This document shows positions 39,721 to 48,949 of a DNA stretch of 64,000 bases, in pieces. The notes under the pieces are model-generated. The model did not search any database. It worked only from the letters and a program-made list of their open reading frames with translations, and was not told where the DNA came from. Where the stretch lies: the NCBI GenBank assembly GCA_025354565.1, contig JANXMQ010000029.1, forward strand, positions 1 through 64,000. The letters are read 5' to 3'. Each line of letters starts with the position of its first letter. Positions within the stretch are counted from its first letter, which is position 1. A program made the position numbers and the translations under genes. This DNA comes from Akkermansiaceae bacterium (GTDB taxonomy: Bacteria; Verrucomicrobiota; Verrucomicrobiia; Verrucomicrobiales; Akkermansiaceae).

Positions 39721-40719
39721 TCAAAGAATCTCCGCGATTTGCACGGCGTTGAGAGCCGCACCTTTTCGCACCTGATCGCCGACGACCCACAGATCGAGGG
39801 CGTTGTCGAAGACCAGGTTCTTGCGGATGCGGCCGACGAGGCAATCGTCCTTGCCGGTGGTGTCGAGGGGGACCGGAAAAATCTTATTTGCGATGTCATC
39901 GACGACCTGAACGCCGGGCTTGCCCGTATAGGCAGCACGAGCGGCGGCCACGTCCACTGGGCGCTCAAACTGCGCGGTGATCGAGACCGAATGCGACCGA
40001 TAGACCGGCACGCGCACGCAGGTGCAGGAGACTCGGAGGTCCGGTAAATTCATGATTTTCCGGCCCTCGTTGAGCATCTTGAGTTCCTCCTTGGTGTAGC
40101 CGTTTTCAGTGAAGCTGTCCACCTGTGGGATCACATTGAAAGCGATCTGGCGTGGATAGACTTTTGGGGAAAACGGTTGGTCGTTCGCGATGGCCCGCGT
40201 TTGTTCTTCCAACTCGACGATGCCTTGTGCGCCCGAGCCCGACACCGCCTGATAGGTTGAGGCGATGATCGACTTCAGGCCGAACGCCTGATGCAGCGGC
40301 GCGAGGGCCATGAGGGAAATAATGGTCGTGCAGTTCGGATTCGCGATGATGTTCCGGGGATGGTTTTTCGCGGCATTCGGGTTGATTTCAGGGACCACGA
40401 GCGGCACGTCAGCGTCCATGCGGAAGGCTGAGGAATTATCAATCACCACCGCGCCGGCCTTCGCAGCGGAGGGGCCGAACTCTAGCGAAATACCGCCACC
40501 CGCGCTGAACAGTGCGATGTCCACGCCGGCGAACGACTTGTGGGTGAGTTCCTCGACCACGATTTCCTCCCCGCGAAACATCATGCATTTGCCAGCCGAG
40601 CGGGCCGAGGCGAGCAACTTTAATTTTCCAAGCGGAAAATTCCGCTGTTCGAGACAAAGGAGCATTTCAACACCGACGGCACCCGTCGCACCTACGATCG
40701 CTACATGGGGATGATTCAT
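39721..40719 (-). CDS. asd: Aspartate-semialdehyde dehydrogenase
   Basis: A 332-residue cytoplasmic enzyme that reduces aspartyl phosphate to aspartate semialdehyde for lysine, threonine, methionine and diaminopimelate. VAIVGATGAVGVEML is the NADP-binding turn; the catalytic Cys is in NPNCTTI. GSGAQGIVELEEQ, the PQVDSFTENGYTKEE block and the late RSHSVSITAQF histidine block also fit. Length is normal. Confidence 0.95.
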   Translation of the reverse strand: MNHPHVAIVGATGAVGVEMLLCLEQRNFPLGKLKLLASARSAGKCMMFRGEEIVVEELTHKSFAGVDIALFSAGGGISLEFGPSAAKAGAVVIDNSSAFRMDADVPLVVPEINPNAAKNHPRNIIANPNCTTIISLMALAPLHQAFGLKSIIASTYQAVSGSGAQGIVELEEQTRAIANDQPFSPKVYPRQIAFNVIPQVDSFTENGYTKEELKMLNEGRKIMNLPDLRVSCTCVRVPVYRSHSVSITAQFERPVDVAAARAAYTGKPGVQVVDDIANKIFPVPLDTTGKDDCLVGRIRKNLVFDNALDLWVVGDQVRKGAALNAVQIAEIL

Positions 40720-40898
40720 TTTTCAAAGACCGACGTCGTTTGCCGGGGCGGGGAGCATAGCGGCTTCCACCGCGCTGGCAACCGATTCGTTTTGAACGTG
40801 AATCCTGGCTCAAATGTGATGCTTGAACACCCGCGGCGCTTGGGATCCCGTCGTATCAGCGAAGGAATAACCGCCCCACCTCTTCCCAAAGAATCAAC
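40720..40898. other. Non-coding spacer before the inverted-repeat element
   Basis: No gene in 40720-41155. The part 40720-40898 shows nothing I can name; the remainder is the nested inverted-repeat element. Confidence 0.5.
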
Positions 40899-41150
40899 CT
40901 ATACTGCCGCGCATCAGGATTTGTGAATAGGGGATGATTCTATTGTAGGTGGGCTTTAGGCGGCGTGCAACCTGACAGCAGGCGGTTCTAAAGCGGCTAC
41001 AAGGAATGTGTCCCGGCTGTCTCAGCCGGATCTTCTTGGGTTCCGCATCCGACTGAGACAGTCGGAACACGTTCTTGCTGCCGCTTTACCGATGCAACCT
41101 GCTGCAGGCGACTTGGCAAATTCACAAATCTTCACGCGCAGCAGTATAAA
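40899..41150. repeat. Nested inverted-repeat element, about 250 bp
   Basis: Outer arms: CTATACTGCCGCGCAT..GATTTGTGAAT near 40899-40928 and its complement near 41121-41150. Inner arms: about 42 bases each (40990-41031 and 41046-41087), carrying CTGTCTCAG and its complement with a few symmetrical substitutions. A direct pair TGCAACCTG..GCAGGCG flanks the inner arms. No open frame. It resembles a MITE or a BIME-like palindrome cluster. It ends five bases before the stop of the leucine-rich-repeat gene. Confidence 0.75.
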
Positions 41151-41155
41151 GCGCT

Positions 41156-42115
41156 CTACGGTGCTCCCATTCCAGTGAGCTTGATGTCAAAGGGGTTTTC
41201 GTCCGCATCGTTGCTCCCGATATGGATGATGGCGCTGCGGGTGCCGGTGGCAGTGGGCTTGAAATTGACTTTGAATGTCGTTTGGCCGCCTGGATCCAGG
41301 GAAGTTTTGGAAAGGGCGGAGACGATGAAGTCGTTGGGGTTGTTGCCGGTTGAAGAAATGGCAAGGTTTATTAGTTGGGTGGTCCCGGTGTTTTTGATAG
41401 TGAAGGTTTTTGCACTGCTTGTTTCACCGACCTTGACCGTGCCGAAACTCTTCTTGGCGGTGCCATCGACAAGGCTGCTTCCCGCAGGTTGCTGGACGTC
41501 GATCTCAGCGCTGACGGGAACTCCTACGCACGGATGGCCCTTCCAGTTCGGCGAGGTGAATCCCGTCGCGCCCGTCACATAGTAGATCGTGAAGCCGGAT
41601 GCGGCAGGGGCAAAGACCCCCGTACCCATAGCGGGCGCGTTTCCCATAAACTTGGCCGACGTCAGGCCACTGCAATACCTGAACGCGGCATCCCCGATGC
41701 CGGTGACGCTGGACGGAATCGTCACGCTGGTCAGGCCGCTGCAACCCTGGAACGCGGAACCCCCGATGCTGGTGACGCTTGAGGGAATCGTCACGCTGGT
41801 CAGGCCGCTGCAATAGCCGAACGTGCCATATCCGATGCGGGTGACGCTGGAGGGAATCGTCACGCTGGTTAGGCCGCCGCAATAGCTGAACGCGGAATCC
41901 CCGATGCTGGTGACGGGCTTGCCCGCAATGGCGGCGGGAATGACTACAGCGTCGGTGGCATTATTGGGATAGTCGGTGATAGTGATCGAACTGCCTTCAT
42001 CGGTGTAAGTGAAGTCGCCGAAGGTCGCGGCTTGCAAGGAACCCGCAGTCAGGCAAATAGCCGCAATGACCGTTGCTAGGGGGAATTTGAGGATGGCTTT
42101 CGGATGGGAGGTCAT
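41156..42115 (-). CDS. BspA-like leucine-rich-repeat surface protein with choice-of-anchor D domain
   Basis: A 319-residue exported protein with a signal peptide (residues 1-29). Residues about 60-150 are four near-identical 23-residue LRR_5 repeats of the form LTSVTIPSSVTxIGxxAFxxC, also visible as 69-base direct repeats in the DNA. About 215-319 is an immunoglobulin-like choice-of-anchor D domain (FGTVKVGETSSAKTFTIKNTG). BspA-type proteins are cell-surface adhesins. No C-terminal anchor or sorting signal follows. The stop lies beside the inverted-repeat element, so the original C-terminus may have been lost to it; equally the domain may end there naturally. Confidence 0.85.
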   Translation of the reverse strand: MTSHPKAILKFPLATVIAAICLTAGSLQAATFGDFTYTDEGSSITITDYPNNATDAVVIPAAIAGKPVTSIGDSAFSYCGGLTSVTIPSSVTRIGYGTFGYCSGLTSVTIPSSVTSIGGSAFQGCSGLTSVTIPSSVTGIGDAAFRYCSGLTSAKFMGNAPAMGTGVFAPAASGFTIYYVTGATGFTSPNWKGHPCVGVPVSAEIDVQQPAGSSLVDGTAKKSFGTVKVGETSSAKTFTIKNTGTTQLINLAISSTGNNPNDFIVSALSKTSLDPGGQTTFKVNFKPTATGTRSAIIHIGSNDADENPFDIKLTGMGAP

Positions 42116-42387
42116 GATTTTATGAATTTGTTAGGAAAAATAAGGGAGATCGTCTTCCGCGTCAAGAAAACACCCAAGGCAAACGCATCATCATTCGTGT
42201 ATCAGTGGATTTAGCCGCAAAAAGGCGAAAAAGACCGCAAAAACCAGTCCTATCGCCTGTTTGAGCACATGAGGATCGATTGGAGGGATTCATGACAAGT
42301 GTGATTCGGGGGTTTAGAATCAGGTCTCCGCCGGGGTTCCTCCATGAGGGATCGTGACCTGAACAAGCCCGCACGAATGAGAAGAAT
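42116..42387. other. Non-coding gap left of the solo repeat
   Basis: The gap between genes runs 42116-42685. Near 42207-42240 a stretch rich in CCGCAAAAA and GCGAAAAAG resembles a worn relative of the CCGCCAAGACGCC repeat at 42388. From 42420 to 42685 open frames exist on both strands but none looks like a known protein. Confidence 0.4.
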
Positions 42388-42418
42388 TTGAACCGCCAAG
42401 ACGCCAAGTGCGCCAAGG
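42388..42418 (+). repeat. Solo copy of the GxxExxY-unit terminal repeat
   Basis: TTGAACCGCCAAGACGCC... matches the left end of the unit in pheST over 31 bases with one mismatch (T for A at 42409). No inverted partner or GxxExxY gene is nearby. Confidence 0.7.
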
Positions 42419-42685
42419 AAACTTCTGATGATAACCGGCTGCCGGGCCGGGCTGCGTGGTTTACACCACAGGAGTGGTGGCCGCCAGCATGGGAGGTGTG
42501 GATGCCCCCGCCGGATCCGCAGCGGCGGGCACCGGATTTCCCTCTCTCCGAACCAGGATCGGGCCGATGCCGCCCTTTCCCATGGCGACGCGAAGCCATG
42601 CAGGGGGTCCCGCGTGACGGTCAGAGGTTCGGCTTGCCTCGCAAATCGGGGTGGAAAAATCCCCGACCAGTGCCAGCTTCCGGCG

Positions 42686-43441
42686 ATGCCCGGCACCACC
42701 CCCATCCTCGAAGCGGATCGACTCGTCAAAACCTTCGGCACGTCCACCGCGCTCGACGGGCTCTCATTCACCCTGGCGGAAAGCGAATCGCTGGGCCTGC
42801 TCGGTGTCAATGGGGCGGGAAAAACCACCGCCATGAACCTGTTGCTCGGCCTCACCACGCCCACTTCCGGCACGATCCGCATCTTCGGCCTCGATCTGTG
42901 GAAACACCGCATCGAGATCCTGCGGCAGGTGAATTTCTCCTCCGCCTACACCGCCCTGCCGTCGAATCTCCTCGTTTGGCAAAACCTCAACGTCTTCGCC
43001 AAACTCTACGGCGTGGCCCGCCCGAAGCAGCGGATCGAGGAGTTGCTCGAACTCCTCGACATCACCCACCTTCGGAAATCCGTCACCGGCACGCTCTCCG
43101 CCGGGGAATCGACCCGCGTCAATCTCGCCAAGGCCCTTCTCAACAAGCCCCGGCTGCTCCTGCTAGACGAGCCCACTGCCTCACTCGATCCCGACATCGC
43201 CGACCGCGTGCGAAAACTCCTCCGCAAGCTCCAACACGAAAACGGCCTCTCCATCCTCTACACCTCCCACAACATGCGCGACATCCACGAAGTCTGCGAC
43301 CGCCTGATTTTCCTCCATGGCGGCAAAGTCCTCGCGGAAGGCACGCCGGATCATATCGCGGAAAAATTCAACCGCAGTTCTCTCGAAGACCTCTTCATCG
43401 GCGTTGCTCGCGGCGAGGTGGATGCCATCGGTTTGAAATAA
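42686..43441 (+). CDS. ABC transporter ATP-binding protein (exporter type)
   Basis: A 251-residue ATPase. GVNGAGKTT is Walker A, LSAGESTRVNLAKALL is the signature (SAGES in place of SGGQ), LLLLDEPTASLDP is Walker B, and the switch His is in YTSHNM. It resembles the NodI/DrrA group of daunorubicin- or polysaccharide-type exporters. The membrane partner follows after 12 bases. The substrate is not evident. The ATG at 42686 begins the conserved part; upstream in-frame codons look unrelated. Confidence 0.9.
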   Translation: MPGTTPILEADRLVKTFGTSTALDGLSFTLAESESLGLLGVNGAGKTTAMNLLLGLTTPTSGTIRIFGLDLWKHRIEILRQVNFSSAYTALPSNLLVWQNLNVFAKLYGVARPKQRIEELLELLDITHLRKSVTGTLSAGESTRVNLAKALLNKPRLLLLDEPTASLDPDIADRVRKLLRKLQHENGLSILYTSHNMRDIHEVCDRLIFLHGGKVLAEGTPDHIAEKFNRSSLEDLFIGVARGEVDAIGLK

Positions 43442-43453
43442 CTTTTATCAACC

Positions 43454-44257
43454 ATGCCCTTCTCGATCAACACCGTCCACGCCCTTGTCCTCCGCTACCT
43501 CTATCTCTACACCCGCCATCCAGTTAGACTGGTGGAACTCGTTTTCTGGCCGCTGGTCGATCTGCTGGTCTGGGGATTTCTAACGACCTATCTGCAACGC
43601 CACGGCGCGGGGGACTTTCCCTCCTCCATCAGCTTCCTCATCGGCGGGATGATCCTGTGGGACGTGCTTTTCCGCTCGCAGCAAGGCGTCGCCATCTCGT
43701 TTCTCGAAGACGTGTGGACCCGTAATCTGCTCAACGTCTTCGTCGCCCCCGTTCGCACCGCCGAATACGTCGGTGCCACCTGTGTCGTCGGGCTCCTGCG
43801 GGTCGGTGTCACGCTGGTCATCCTCACCCTCGTCGCGGCGCTGGCCTATCAATTCCACCTCACTAGCCTCGGTCTCGGGCTGCTACCGTTTTTGGGAAAT
43901 CTGATTCTCTTCGGCTGGTTTCTCGGCATGATTTCCACCGCCCTCATTATGCGCTACGGCCAAGCCGCAGAAAGCCTCGCCTGGGCCATTCCGTTTTTCA
44001 TCCAGCCGCTCGCCGCCGTTTTCTATCCGGTCTCGGTGCTGCCCTCATGGCTCCAGCCCATCGCCCTAACACTACCCTGCACACCCATTTTTGAAGGCAT
44101 GAGAACCGTCCTCTCCGGCCACCCCGTCCCATGGGCAAATGTCCAATCCGCCCTCGTCCTCAACCTTGTCTGGGGAACCCTCGCCGCCCTCTTCTTCGCC
44201 GCGAACCTTCGCTACGTCCGTAAATCCGGCCTGCTCGTCAAGGTCGCCACCCAGTGA
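43454..44257 (+). CDS. ABC-2 type transporter permease
   Basis: A 267-residue inner-membrane protein with about six hydrophobic segments. The N-terminal RLVELVFWPLVDLLVWGF block and the later PLAAVFYPVSVLPSWLQPI block are typical of ABC-2 permeases of the NodJ/DrrB type. It follows the ATPase gene by 12 bases and forms the exporter with it. The 3' end is about 100 bases from rodA. Confidence 0.88.
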   Translation: MPFSINTVHALVLRYLYLYTRHPVRLVELVFWPLVDLLVWGFLTTYLQRHGAGDFPSSISFLIGGMILWDVLFRSQQGVAISFLEDVWTRNLLNVFVAPVRTAEYVGATCVVGLLRVGVTLVILTLVAALAYQFHLTSLGLGLLPFLGNLILFGWFLGMISTALIMRYGQAAESLAWAIPFFIQPLAAVFYPVSVLPSWLQPIALTLPCTPIFEGMRTVLSGHPVPWANVQSALVLNLVWGTLAALFFAANLRYVRKSGLLVKVATQ

Positions 44258-44360
44258 CTTTCAAGGTACGGCGGGACTTTTTCCGCCCGGTGGCTCTACG
44301 AAATTTCAAGCCTGTCTTGCCATGGCCACTTGGCCGCGTATGGTCGGCGGCGGACCTGCC

Positions 44361-45554
44361 ATGACACCGTTTTTGAGGAAAATCCTGGGGATGAATTGGG
44401 TGCTCGTGCTGGTGATGTACGGGCTCCTGATTTTCGGCGTGTTCATGATCGAGAGCGCCGCTCGGCACGTCCCCGTGAGTAAGGATAATCTTGCCACGTT
44501 CGGAAGTGCCGGAGCGTATTGGGCGTCCAAGCAAAAGATGTTCGTAGTGATTGGTAGCGTGGGGTTTTTCGCGGCCTCCTTCGTCGATTACCGCTGGATC
44601 AAGTGGTTGGGCATCCCGTTTTATGTCGTGAGCTTGGGCTGTTTGGTCTATGCGATGAAACAGAATGACGCGGTCTATCAACTGGGGATTGGCGGAATTT
44701 CCTTCCAACCGGCGCAGTTGGGGATCACGTCCGGGATTCTGCTGATTTCGTGGCTAGTTCAGGATTTGCCGAAATTGCACCGCTGGTTCGCCTCGCCATT
44801 CATCCGCATCGGCATCATCGGTGTGACGGCGGCGGTGCCATTTCTGATGGTGATGAAAATGGGCGACATGGGATCGGCGCTGGTTTGGATCCCGGTGTCG
44901 ATCGTCGCGTTGCTGATCGGCGGCATCCCATTTCGGTATCTGACGTGCATGGCGTTTATCGGTGCGGGGGTGCTTCCCTTGCTTTATTTCGTAGTTCTGC
45001 CGCTGGTTTCCAAACGTGGGCCGGAGCGGATCGATATCTGGCTGCGGATGATGGAAGGCCGGGAAGTGGATACGAATGGTGCCGCCTACGCGCCCTACAA
45101 TGTTTCCATGGCGATCGGCAAGGCGGGCTGGAAAGGCGTGGGCTATAAAGCGACCGTGGAACAGGGATCGCTCCATGCCAAAGGCTTCATCCCGCGTGAA
45201 ACGGCGCACAACGACTACATCTTTGCGGTGATCGGAGAAGAACTCGGTTTCAGGGGCAGCCTGCTGCTTCTAACTGCCTTTGCGCTATTGCTCATCCAAG
45301 GGCTGTTCGTCGCGTTTTACAGTCGGGATGTGTCCGGACGTTTGCTGGTATGCCTTATTGTTGCGGTGTTTTTCGCGCATATTTTCGAGAGCATCGGCAT
45401 GTGCATTTTGATCATGCCGATTACGGGGATTCCGCTGCCGCTCATCAGTTATTCAGGAACTTTCGTGGTGATCTGTATGTTTTTGTTAGGGCTGGTGCAG
45501 AGCGTGTGGATTCACCGGAATTGCAAGCTTGAGGGTAACCAGGCGGAGGCTTGA
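44361..45554 (+). CDS. rodA: FtsW/RodA/SpoVE-family peptidoglycan glycosyltransferase
   Basis: A 397-residue protein with about ten membrane helices. MGSALVWIP, a large loop with the RIDIWLRMMEG block, HAKGFIPRETAHNDYIFAVIGEELGF and the IPLPLISYSGTFVVI block are SEDS hallmarks; ETAHNDYIFAVIGEE is the conserved RodA/FtsW stretch. SEDS proteins polymerise lipid II with a class B PBP. The N-terminal MNWVLVLVMYGLLIFGVFMI and the lack of a division partner favour RodA, but FtsW cannot be excluded. ATG 44361 gives a normal first helix. Confidence 0.88.
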   Translation: MTPFLRKILGMNWVLVLVMYGLLIFGVFMIESAARHVPVSKDNLATFGSAGAYWASKQKMFVVIGSVGFFAASFVDYRWIKWLGIPFYVVSLGCLVYAMKQNDAVYQLGIGGISFQPAQLGITSGILLISWLVQDLPKLHRWFASPFIRIGIIGVTAAVPFLMVMKMGDMGSALVWIPVSIVALLIGGIPFRYLTCMAFIGAGVLPLLYFVVLPLVSKRGPERIDIWLRMMEGREVDTNGAAYAPYNVSMAIGKAGWKGVGYKATVEQGSLHAKGFIPRETAHNDYIFAVIGEELGFRGSLLLLTAFALLLIQGLFVAFYSRDVSGRLLVCLIVAVFFAHIFESIGMCILIMPITGIPLPLISYSGTFVVICMFLLGLVQSVWIHRNCKLEGNQAEA

Positions 45555-45564
45555 ATGCCGTTTT

Positions 45565-46899
45565 TCAGACTTCGGCCAGCGCCTCGTCGATGACTGCTAG
45601 CATGAAATCGGCGTCTGCTTGATGGATGCACATCGGGGGTTTGATGCGGAGGGTGTTGCCGTAGAGTCCGCCTTTGCCGATCAGCAGGCCAAGTTCTTTG
45701 CAGCGCTCAAAAATGGCAGCGCACTCGGCGGTCGCGGGTTCCTTGGTGGTGCGGTCCTTCACGAGTTCGATGCCTAACATGAGTCCCTTGCCGCGGACTT
45801 CGCCGATGATGGAATGTTTTGCCGCAAGCAGGTGGAAACCGTTTGTTAGGTAGGCGCCGATTTCGAGTGAATTTTTTTGGAGTCCTTCTTTTTCGATCAC
45901 TCGGAGCACGGCGCGGCCTTGCGCCATTGAGACGGGGTTGCCGCCGAAGGTGTTGAAATGGATGCGGGTGGCGAGAGCTTTGGCGATTTGCGGGGTGGTG
46001 ATGACGGCTGCTAGAGGACAACCGTTGCCGATGCCCTTGGCCATGGTGACGATGTCCGGGGTGGCACCTTGCGTTTCAAATCCCCAGAAGTGCGTGCCGG
46101 TCCTGCCGAAGCCCGCCTGCACTTCATCCGCGATGCAGAGTCCGCCGAACGAGCGGGCTTGGGCGTAGGCTTCCTTGAGATACCCATCCGGGAAAACCAC
46201 GGTGCCGCCGACGCCTTGGATCGACTCCGCAATGAAGGCAGCGATTTTTCCCGAGGTGGCAAAGCGAACGGTCTCGCCAATATCGGCTGCGTAGTTTTTT
46301 CCGGCATCACGATCATTCATGCCGAAGGGGCCGCGATAGCTGTCCGGCATCATCGCGTGGTGGACGCCGTGGGAATGGGGGACGTTGAATTTCCAAGTGT
46401 GATGGGAGGTGAGGGCCATCGCGCTCGGGCTGCCGCCGTGATAGGCGTTGCGCAGGGCAATGACATCGTAGTTCTGCGTGTAAGCGCGAGCCATGAGGAT
46501 GGCGAGGTCGTTGGCTTCGGAGCCGGAGTTCACGAAATAACAGACCTTGAGTTCGCCCGGCATTTTCGCGGCGAGTTCCTTCGCATAAAGCGCGACCTGC
46601 GGATTCAGATAGATCGTGGTGGTGTGATTGATTGTCTCATTCTGGAGCGTGGCGGCGGCGAGGACTTCCGGATGACAATGCCCCACGCTAACAGTCACGA
46701 TGCCGCCGAAGCCATCGAGATAGCGCCGGCCGGTTTCATCAAAGAGATACTGCGCCTTGCCCTCGACGATGGTGATGGGCTTTTTATAATAATGAAAAAT
46801 CGCAGGGTTCACGAATTCCTTGCGCAGCGCGAGAATTTCCTCGGGCGATGGGCCATCGTAGGGTTTCGGAATATAATCAAAAGGAGGCAAGCTGGCCAT
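45565..46899 (-). CDS. Class III aminotransferase, likely beta-alanine/3-aminoisobutyrate transaminase
   Basis: A 444-residue PLP enzyme. The cofactor site includes NSGSEANDLAI, the DEVQAGFGRTG block and the Schiff-base Lys in TMAKGIGNGCPLAAVI. The resemblance is to AGXT2-type transaminases (DGFGGIVTVSVGHCHPEV). In context with hydantoinase, ureidopropionase and CoA-acylating semialdehyde dehydrogenase, the likely substrate is beta-alanine or 3-aminoisobutyrate, giving the semialdehyde taken by the dehydrogenase. It is the last gene of the minus-strand cluster, 12 bases after the truncated permease. Confidence 0.88.
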   Translation of the reverse strand: MASLPPFDYIPKPYDGPSPEEILALRKEFVNPAIFHYYKKPITIVEGKAQYLFDETGRRYLDGFGGIVTVSVGHCHPEVLAAATLQNETINHTTTIYLNPQVALYAKELAAKMPGELKVCYFVNSGSEANDLAILMARAYTQNYDVIALRNAYHGGSPSAMALTSHHTWKFNVPHSHGVHHAMMPDSYRGPFGMNDRDAGKNYAADIGETVRFATSGKIAAFIAESIQGVGGTVVFPDGYLKEAYAQARSFGGLCIADEVQAGFGRTGTHFWGFETQGATPDIVTMAKGIGNGCPLAAVITTPQIAKALATRIHFNTFGGNPVSMAQGRAVLRVIEKEGLQKNSLEIGAYLTNGFHLLAAKHSIIGEVRGKGLMLGIELVKDRTTKEPATAECAAIFERCKELGLLIGKGGLYGNTLRIKPPMCIHQADADFMLAVIDEALAEV

Positions 46900-46911
46900 G
46901 GGTTAAGTGAG

Positions 46912-47550
46912 TTAGATTTTTACAACAGCGGGTGAGAGTTTGCGGAAAAGCAGATATAGCACGAACGCGAGACCGAAGCTGATAAACCACGCCTGCTGAT
47001 AGATGGCGGTGAATGTCGGGTGGGTATTGGCCAAGACTCCAATTTGTAAGAGAAAACCCGGCAGGCAAGGCAGCGCGGCTAGCAGGAATGCGGCGATCCC
47101 CGCGTAGCTGAAGCCGGAATGATAACGGTAGATGCCCTCGGCGCGGTAGAGATCAGCCGTGTCTAACTTGCAGCGGCGGATGACGAAGTAGTCGGCGATC
47201 GCGCCGAGCGTGCCGAACGAGGCGCGGCAATAAACGGGGAAAGGGATGCCGTATTTTGTGCCGGCGTGGGCGTTCAGCATCATCGGAATCAGCACGATGA
47301 CATTGCCAAGGAAAACCGTTAGGACAGCCTGCCACCAGTTCATGCCTGCGGCGATGAGCGAGGAAGCGAGCATGTAGGTGGGAATGCACGCGGCCATGGA
47401 AGTCCACAGCGCGGCGTAACTCCACATGGTCCACGTCCGTTGGTCCAATGGAACAGGCGCGAGATCCTCGTTGATTAGATTTCGGTCGGATTGCAAGGAA
47501 GTTACAATGTTAGATATTGGGCTTGCGTGATAGGAAATTCCCCCAGCCAT
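46912..47550 (-). pseudogene. NCS1 nucleobase/allantoin permease with internal deletion
   Basis: The first half (INEDLAPVPLDQRTWTMW, the first membrane helices, FPVYCRASFGTLGA) and the last part (IADYFVIRRCKLD, SYAGIAAFLLAALPCLPGF, a final helix) match NCS1 cation-nucleobase symporters, which have about 450-500 residues and 12 helices. Here the two parts are joined at about 47199, so most of helices 3 to 10, including the substrate site, are gone. The frame is kept and there is no stop, so a short protein may still be made; transport is not expected. ATG 47571 and TTG 47496 are other possible starts; the first overlaps the hydantoinase gene. Confidence 0.75.
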
Positions 47551-48943
47551 TGTCACCGGTCCATTCACCATCGCGGACCATGATTTTTCCGCGAACGGTC
47601 ACCAGTTCCGCCCGGCCTAACACCTCACGGCCTTCGAAGGCGGAATAATCGGTGGCCATCGAGTGGGTGGTGACGGAAATTTTCCCTTTCCACTCCGGGT
47701 CCCAGATCACGAGATCCGCGTCGCTGCCCACGGCGATGGTGCCTTTTTTCGGATAGAGTCCGAAAATCTCGGCGGCGCGGGTGCTGGCGACGCGAACGAA
47801 TGTTTGCAAGTCGATGCGGCCACGGCAGACGCCCTCGGTGTAGAGGAGTTTCACGCGCTCCTCCACGCTCGGGATGCCGTTGGGGATGAGGGTGAAATTT
47901 CCGGCCTTCCCGGTCGGTTTCAGGCTGGCGTCCACGCACTTGCCAGCATCGGGATGACCCATGTGTTTTTGAGTCGCGAAATCGAAGGGTGCGTGATCGG
48001 TGCCCACGGTGTCCACGGTGCCATCGGCGAGACATTTCCAAAGGAAATCCTGGTGTTCCTTCGAGCGGATCGGCGGACTCATGACATATTTAGCGCCCTC
48101 GAAATCAGGTTGCTCCGCGTAGGAACTATCAAGTGTCAGGTAGGGCGCTACGGTCTCGATGAAGACTTTCACCCCACGTTTCCGAGCAGCGGTGATCGCC
48201 TCCACCGCAGGGATGCAACTGGTGTGGACGACATAAACCTCAGCCCCTGTTAGTTCGGCGAAAGTCATCAAATGGTGGCAGCCTTCCGCCTCCACCGTGA
48301 CCGGGCGCGAGGGCTCGTGCCACTCGGGGCCGGTCTTGCCCTCGGCGACGAGTTTTTTCTGTGTCTCCGAAACCAGATCCGCGTTTTCACAGTGCGCCGT
48401 CACCACCACGCCGAGTTCCTTGGCAAGTGATAGAGTCTGATAGAGTTCGGTGTCTTCAATGCCGAACGCGCCCTTGTAAGCGAGGAAAACCTTGAATGAT
48501 GATATACCTTCCTCGACCACGATGGCCCGCAGTGCGTCGGCGGTGCCTTCACCAAAACGCGTGATGCCCATGTGAAATGTATAATCGCAGGATGAAATTC
48601 CAGCCGCCTTGCTTTTCCACAGTTGGATCGCCTCGCGCGGGTCTTCGCTGCGGGACGGGCAGCACATTTCTATCAGAGTTGTCGTCCCGCCCATGAGCGC
48701 GGCCTTGCTGCCGGTGGCATAGTCGTCCTTGGAAAACGTCCCCATGAACGGCAGATAGATATGCACATGAGGATCGATGAATCCGGGGAAAACATATTTC
48801 CCCGTCGCGTCGATCACCTCCGCATCCGCTGGGACTTCGAGATCCGGACCGACTGCGACGATGATCCCATCGCGGCATAAGACATCGCCCTTGAATCGCG
48901 TTTCAGCCGTGATTATTTCTCCGTTTTTAACTAGCAGACTCAT
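47510..48943 (-). CDS. Dihydropyrimidinase / hydantoinase
   Basis: A 477-residue amidohydrolase. The metal site motifs are in order: GFIDPHVHI, the carboxylated Lys in FKVFLAYKG, TAHCEN, VVHTS and GTDHAPF. It opens the ring of dihydrouracil or 5-substituted hydantoins to N-carbamoyl-beta-amino acids. The neighbouring beta-ureidopropionase gene supports the pyrimidine reading. The 3' end overlaps the permease remnant. The start ATG is 7 bases from the dehydrogenase stop, so the two are an operon. Confidence 0.92.
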   Translation of the reverse strand: MSLLVKNGEIITAETRFKGDVLCRDGIIVAVGPDLEVPADAEVIDATGKYVFPGFIDPHVHIYLPFMGTFSKDDYATGSKAALMGGTTTLIEMCCPSRSEDPREAIQLWKSKAAGISSCDYTFHMGITRFGEGTADALRAIVVEEGISSFKVFLAYKGAFGIEDTELYQTLSLAKELGVVVTAHCENADLVSETQKKLVAEGKTGPEWHEPSRPVTVEAEGCHHLMTFAELTGAEVYVVHTSCIPAVEAITAARKRGVKVFIETVAPYLTLDSSYAEQPDFEGAKYVMSPPIRSKEHQDFLWKCLADGTVDTVGTDHAPFDFATQKHMGHPDAGKCVDASLKPTGKAGNFTLIPNGIPSVEERVKLLYTEGVCRGRIDLQTFVRVASTRAAEIFGLYPKKGTIAVGSDADLVIWDPEWKGKISVTTHSMATDYSAFEGREVLGRAELVTVRGKIMVRDGEWTGDNGWGNFLSRKPNI

Positions 48944-48949
48944 GTTTTT

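Noticed and set aside
41660-41900. Evenly spaced 69-base direct repeats, CRISPR-like at first sight
   Set aside because: They are in frame and encode the leucine-rich repeats; there are no unique spacers.
42388-43527. 379-codon frame starting in the solo repeat
   Set aside because: It overlaps the ABC ATPase in another frame and is Arg/Pro/His-rich, typical of a frame-shifted shadow.
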